From Geobacter sp. AOG1 (lineage in GTDB: Bacteria > Desulfobacterota > Desulfuromonadia > Geobacterales > Geobacteraceae), in assembly GCF_019972315.1 (NCBI RefSeq), contig NZ_BLIZ01000001.1, positions 3,075,521 to 3,139,520 on the forward strand: a stretch of 64,000 nucleotides of DNA, given 5' to 3'. The notes below the pieces were generated by a model that saw only the letters and a list, made by a program, of their open reading frames with translations, searched no databases and had not been told where the DNA came from. This document shows positions 61,005-64,000 of the stretch, piece by piece. The position numbers were made by a program, and so were the translations under genes. How positions within the stretch are numbered: the stretch's first letter is position 1; every line of letters begins with the position of its first letter.

Positions 61005-61353
61005 TACCCGGTTCTCCGCTGCTGATTTCCTTGAGAATGGATTCGATGCGCATGCCGTACTCCACCGACTCGTCGTAGATGAACTCCACGTCCGGCACGT
61101 ACCTCATCCGGAACTTTTTCCCCATCTCCTTGCGAACAAAACCCCGGGAACTGTTCAGGCCCGCCCGGGTGGCCTTCTTTTCCTCATCGCTGCCGATGAC
61201 GGTAAAATAAACCTTCGCCAGGTGGAGATCATCGGTAACCTTGACCCCCGTTATGGTGACAAAACCGATGCGAGGGTCCTTCAACCCCTTCACGAGCAGT
61301 TCGGAAACCAGTTCGTGCACCGCCTCGGCAACTTTTTCGGATCGTTTGAACAT
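60997..61353 (-). CDS. rbfA: 30S ribosome-binding factor A
   Basis: KH-fold factor that helps mature 16S rRNA. 118 residues from ATG 61353: MFKRSEKVAEAVHELVSELL, DPRIGFVTITGVKVTDDL, AKVYFTVIGSDEEKKAT and MRYVPDVEFIYDES. A longer frame runs through the GGGACC repeat and the end of infB and is not used. Overlaps nrnA. Confidence 0.97.
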   Translation of the reverse strand: MFKRSEKVAEAVHELVSELLVKGLKDPRIGFVTITGVKVTDDLHLAKVYFTVIGSDEEKKATRAGLNSSRGFVRKEMGKKFRMRYVPDVEFIYDESVEYGMRIESILKEISSGEPGND

Positions 61354-61359
61354 AAGAAT

Positions 61360-61433
61360 TCCAGGACCGGGGACCCGGGACCGGAGATCGGCAAAATCAC
61401 TGATTTTACTGATCCCTGGTCCCTCGTCCCGGC
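61360..61433. repeat. GGGACC-type hairpin repeat between infB and rbfA
   Basis: CCAGGACCGGGGACCCGGGA on one side and TCCCTGGTCCC on the other, with an inner AAAATCA/TGATTTT stem. Related to the element at 35209-35290. It sits in the otherwise tight infB-rbfA gap. Confidence 0.6.
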
Positions 61434-61435
61434 AG

Positions 61436-64000
61436 TTACAGTTTTGTCGCGACCTTCTCGATTTCGAAGGCCTCAATGATGTCGCCGATCTTGAGATCGT
61501 TGTAGTTCTCCAGGCCGATACCGCATTCGTAGCCGGTTGCAACCTCCTTCACGTCGTCCTTGAAACGACGCAGGCTGGACATTTTCCCCTGGTAGATGAC
61601 CACATTGTCCCGTAGCAGGCGGACCTGGGCGTTGCGGAGCACCTTGCCGTCCTGGACGTAACAGCCGGCGACCATGCCGACTTTCGGTACGGAGAAGGTC
61701 TCCCGAATCTCGGCTCTTCCCAGGTATTTTTCCCGCAAGGTTGGCTCCAGCAGGCCTTCCATCGCTTTTTTAACGTCCTCAACCGCATCGTAAATGACGT
61801 TGTAGAGCCGGATATCGACTCCTTCCTTCTCGGCAAGTCCCTGCGCCTTCACTTCTGGCCGTACATTGAAGCCGATGATAATGGCGTTGGAGGCAGTGGC
61901 CAGGTTGACGTCGGTTTCGGTAACCGCGCCGACCGCGGAATGGAGGACATTGAGCCGCACCGCGTCGGTGGAGAGCTTGCGCAGCGACTCGCCGACCGCT
62001 TCCACCGAACCCTGCACGTCCCCTTTGACGATGACGTTGAGGTCCTTGACCTCTCCCTTTTGGATCTTCTCGTAGAGCTGCTCCAGCGAAAGCTTGCTGT
62101 GTTTGGCCAGCTCCACCTCCCGCTGTTTTATCTGCCGCAGGGTCGCAATCTCTTTCGCCTGCTTCTCGTCCTTCATGGCAACGAAAATATCGCCGGCATC
62201 GGGAACACCGGAAAGGCCGATCACTTCGACCGGCATAGCGGGGCCGGCTTCGATAACCTTATCCCCCCGGTCGTTCTGCATGGCGCGAACCCGGCCGGAA
62301 TGGATGCCGACCACGCAGTAATCTCCCAGCTTCAGAGTCCCTTCCTGAACCAGGACGGTCGCAACCGGCCCGCGTCCCTTGTCCAGCTTGGCCTCAACGA
62401 TGGTGCCACGCGCCTCCTTGTCGGGGTTCGCCTTGAGATCCATCACGTCGGCCTGGAGGAGGACCATTTCCAGCAATTCTTCCAGGTTGAGCCGTTTTTT
62501 TGCCGACACTTCAACCATCGTCGTGTCGCCACCCCACTCTTCCGATACCAGGCCGTGCTCGGTCAGTTCCTGCTTGACCCGCTCCGGCTTGGCCTCGGGC
62601 TTGTCGACCTTGTTGATGGCGACAATGATCGGCACCCCAGCTGCCTTGGAGTGGTTGATCGCCTCGCGGGTCTGGGGCATGACCCCGTCGTCCGCCGCCA
62701 CCACAAGGATGACGATATCGGTGACCTTGGCTCCGCGAGCCCGCATAGCGGTGAATGCTTCATGACCCGGAGTGTCGAGGAAGGTAATCTTGCGCCCGTT
62801 GAGCTCCACGTCATAGGCACCGATGTGCTGGGTAATTCCGCCCGCTTCGCCGGCAATGACATTTGCTTCGCGGATGGCGTCGAGAAGCGAGGTCTTGCCG
62901 TGATCGACGTGCCCCATGATAGTCACCACAGGAGGCCGTTTCACCAGGCTTTCCGGCGCATCGGGGGTCGTTTCCATCATCTCGTCCAGATCGATCGCTA
63001 CGTTCTCTATCTCGTAACCGAACTCGGTGGCAAGGAGTGTTGCGGTATCCATATCGAGGGGGTGGTTAATGGTCGCCATCAACCCCATTTTCATCAGGAC
63101 GCGGATCAGGTCGTTCGCCTTCACCCCCATCCGTTTCGCCAGTTCACCCACGGTAATGGTTTCTGAGATCTTGATAATCCGCTTTATGGCCTTGGGGGTG
63201 GTAATTTCGGTCTTTCTCCCCTCGGGAGCGCGCTCCTTTTCCCGCCGCTTCCCTTTGCCGGGGCGGAACCCGGGCTCGAAAACCCGCTCCCGTTTCTCAA
63301 TGACATCTACCCTGGAAAAGGTATCCTTCTTTTTGGCAGTCGGCACGCTCTTTTTCGCACCCTTCGCGGCATCGGATACCGGTGCGTCTTTCCCTTTACG
63401 CCCTTTCTTGCGGTCACCACCGTTTCCGGGCATTTCCACCGGCGCAGGCGCTGTCGGCCTCCCTGGTGCCCCTCCGGCAGCTCCCCTGTCAGCGGGACCA
63501 CGATCGGGACGACCGCCTGGCATCGGGCGAGCACCGGGAGCAGAAGGACGGGCACCCGGAGCAGGCCGACTGCCGGGAGCAGGACGCCCGGCAGCAGGGG
63601 CGTGCTGGTATTCGCGCCGCTCGTGCGGTTTCTCGGCAGGTTTCAGCCCGGGGATTTCCACATGACCGAGGATCTTTGCCCGATTAGCGGTCGGCTTATC
63701 CAGCGGTTGTTCCGCCACGGGTTCCACAACAGGCTCAGCTTTCGGCTGTTCAGGTTCGACGACTGGTGCGGGAGGCGCTTTCGGCTCGACGGCAACCACG
63801 ACAGGCGCCGGTTGAGCAATCTCAACGGCAGGCTCTTCCTTGGCAGGTGCAACTTCCACCGCAACCGGTTCCGGAGCAGGTGCTTCAACGACCTTGGCAC
63901 GCCGTCTGATGAGCGTCGTCGTCACCCTCACCTCTTCCTTGGAAACCTCTTTTACGGTCGGAGGGACCTTGAGTTTATTGGCATCCGCTTCTTCAATAAC
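61436..64000 (-). CDS. infB: Translation initiation factor IF-2, C-terminal part (runs off the right edge)
   Basis: GTPase that brings initiator tRNA to the 30S subunit. 854 codons are visible and the frame stays open to base 64000. A Pro/Ala/Glu-rich linker ([20 protein letters not shown], then GARP/GAPG repeats) precedes the G domain with G1 [16 protein letters not shown]3 [16 protein letters not shown] and G4 NKVDKPEA. Domain II and the C-terminal domains follow ([28 protein letters not shown]). The N-terminus and start codon lie outside. Confidence 0.97.
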   Translation of the reverse strand, partial: VIEEADANKLKVPPTVKEVSKEEVRVTTTLIRRRAKVVEAPAPEPVAVEVAPAKEEPAVEIAQPAPVVVAVEPKAPPAPVVEPEQPKAEPVVEPVAEQPLDKPTANRAKILGHVEIPGLKPAEKPHERREYQHAPAAGRPAPGSRPAPGARPSAPGARPMPGGRPDRGPADRGAAGGAPGRPTAPAPVEMPGNGGDRKKGRKGKDAPVSDAAKGAKKSVPTAKKKDTFSRVDVIEKRERVFEPGFRPGKGKRREKERAPEGRKTEITTPKAIKRIIKISETITVGELAKRMGVKANDLIRVLMKMGLMATINHPLDMDTATLLATEFGYEIENVAIDLDEMMETTPDAPESLVKRPPVVTIMGHVDHGKTSLLDAIREANVIAGEAGGITQHIGAYDVELNGRKITFLDTPGHEAFTAMRARGAKVTDIVILVVAADDGVMPQTREAINHSKAAGVPIIVAINKVDKPEAKPERVKQELTEHGLVSEEWGGDTTMVEVSAKKRLNLEELLEMVLLQADVMDLKANPDKEARGTIVEAKLDKGRGPVATVLVQEGTLKLGDYCVVGIHSGRVRAMQNDRGDKVIEAGPAMPVEVIGLSGVPDAGDIFVAMKDEKQAKEIATLRQIKQREVELAKHSKLSLEQLYEKIQKGEVKDLNVIVKGDVQGSVEAVGESLRKLSTDAVRLNVLHSAVGAVTETDVNLATASNAIIIGFNVRPEVKAQGLAEKEGVDIRLYNVIYDAVEDVKKAMEGLLEPTLREKYLGRAEIRETFSVPKVGMVAGCYVQDGKVLRNAQVRLLRDNVVIYQGKMSSLRRFKDDVKEVATGYECGIGLENYNDLKIGDIIEAFEIEKVATKL

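Noticed and set aside
61940-63166. 408-codon open frame antisense to infB
   Set aside because: Shadow of the IF-2 gene with no ribosome site or recognisable domain.
63460-63640. Tandem repeat or CRISPR-like pattern in infB
   Set aside because: It encodes the Pro/Ala/Gly-rich IF-2 linker; units are irregular and in frame, with no spacers.

Overview
The window looks like chromosomal DNA of a Geobacter-type bacterium (Desulfuromonadia/Desulfobacterota), inferred from gene content and order rather than a database match. Signs include a c-di-GMP-I (GEMM) riboswitch before metal-handling genes, a PilZ protein, an NtrC-type regulator, the order DUF177-rpmF-plsX-fabH-fabD-fab(Z)-fabG-acpP-fabF-rpiB-glyA, and the block infB-rbfA-nrnA-truB-rpsO-pnp. 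I see no prophage, CRISPR array, transposase or rRNA. One tRNA gene, tRNA-Val(CAC), is present.

Layout. 1-5.7 kb, minus strand: dnaE, accA, rluB and the 5' end of an unrecognised gene. 5.9-15.7 kb: a TatD hydrolase fused to a radical SAM domain, mscL, an OmpA-type porin, a large AsmA/DUF748 protein, a rubredoxin-like mini-gene next to a ferritin-like diiron protein, a PfkB sugar kinase and a small heat-shock protein. 15.8-23.2 kb: an MFS transporter overlapping a sensor histidine kinase, a transglutaminase-like protein, a LysR regulator and a sigma-54 response regulator. 23.3-28.6 kb, minus strand: a DsbC-like thioredoxin, an L,D-transpeptidase, and an acyl-CoA/B12 cluster (MeaB, two crotonases, a stand-alone B12-binding mutase subunit, CobO).

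28.7-43.6 kb, plus strand, is the most interesting part. After the tRNA come a promoter, a c-di-GMP-I riboswitch and a strong terminator. Next are an HMA-domain protein, an FtrD-like (DUF2318) protein, an FtsX/MacB-type permease and its ATPase, then a TolC-CusB-CusA copper/silver efflux system, a His/Met-rich periplasmic protein, a small Cys protein, a GerMN lipoprotein and a cytochrome c'-like protein. A class II photolyase, a DUF523-YbgA protein and a PilZ protein follow. I infer a c-di-GMP-tuned metal import/export locus.

43.7-64 kb, minus strand, is housekeeping: the fatty-acid/phospholipid operon, a threonylcarbamoyl-AMP synthase, an M29 aminopeptidase, dut, an M16 peptidase, pnp, rpsO, truB, nrnA, rbfA and a partial infB that runs off the right edge. 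Several intergenic gaps hold long hairpin or MITE-like repeats. Many start codons given here were moved inward from the longest open frame to a site with a better ribosome binding site.
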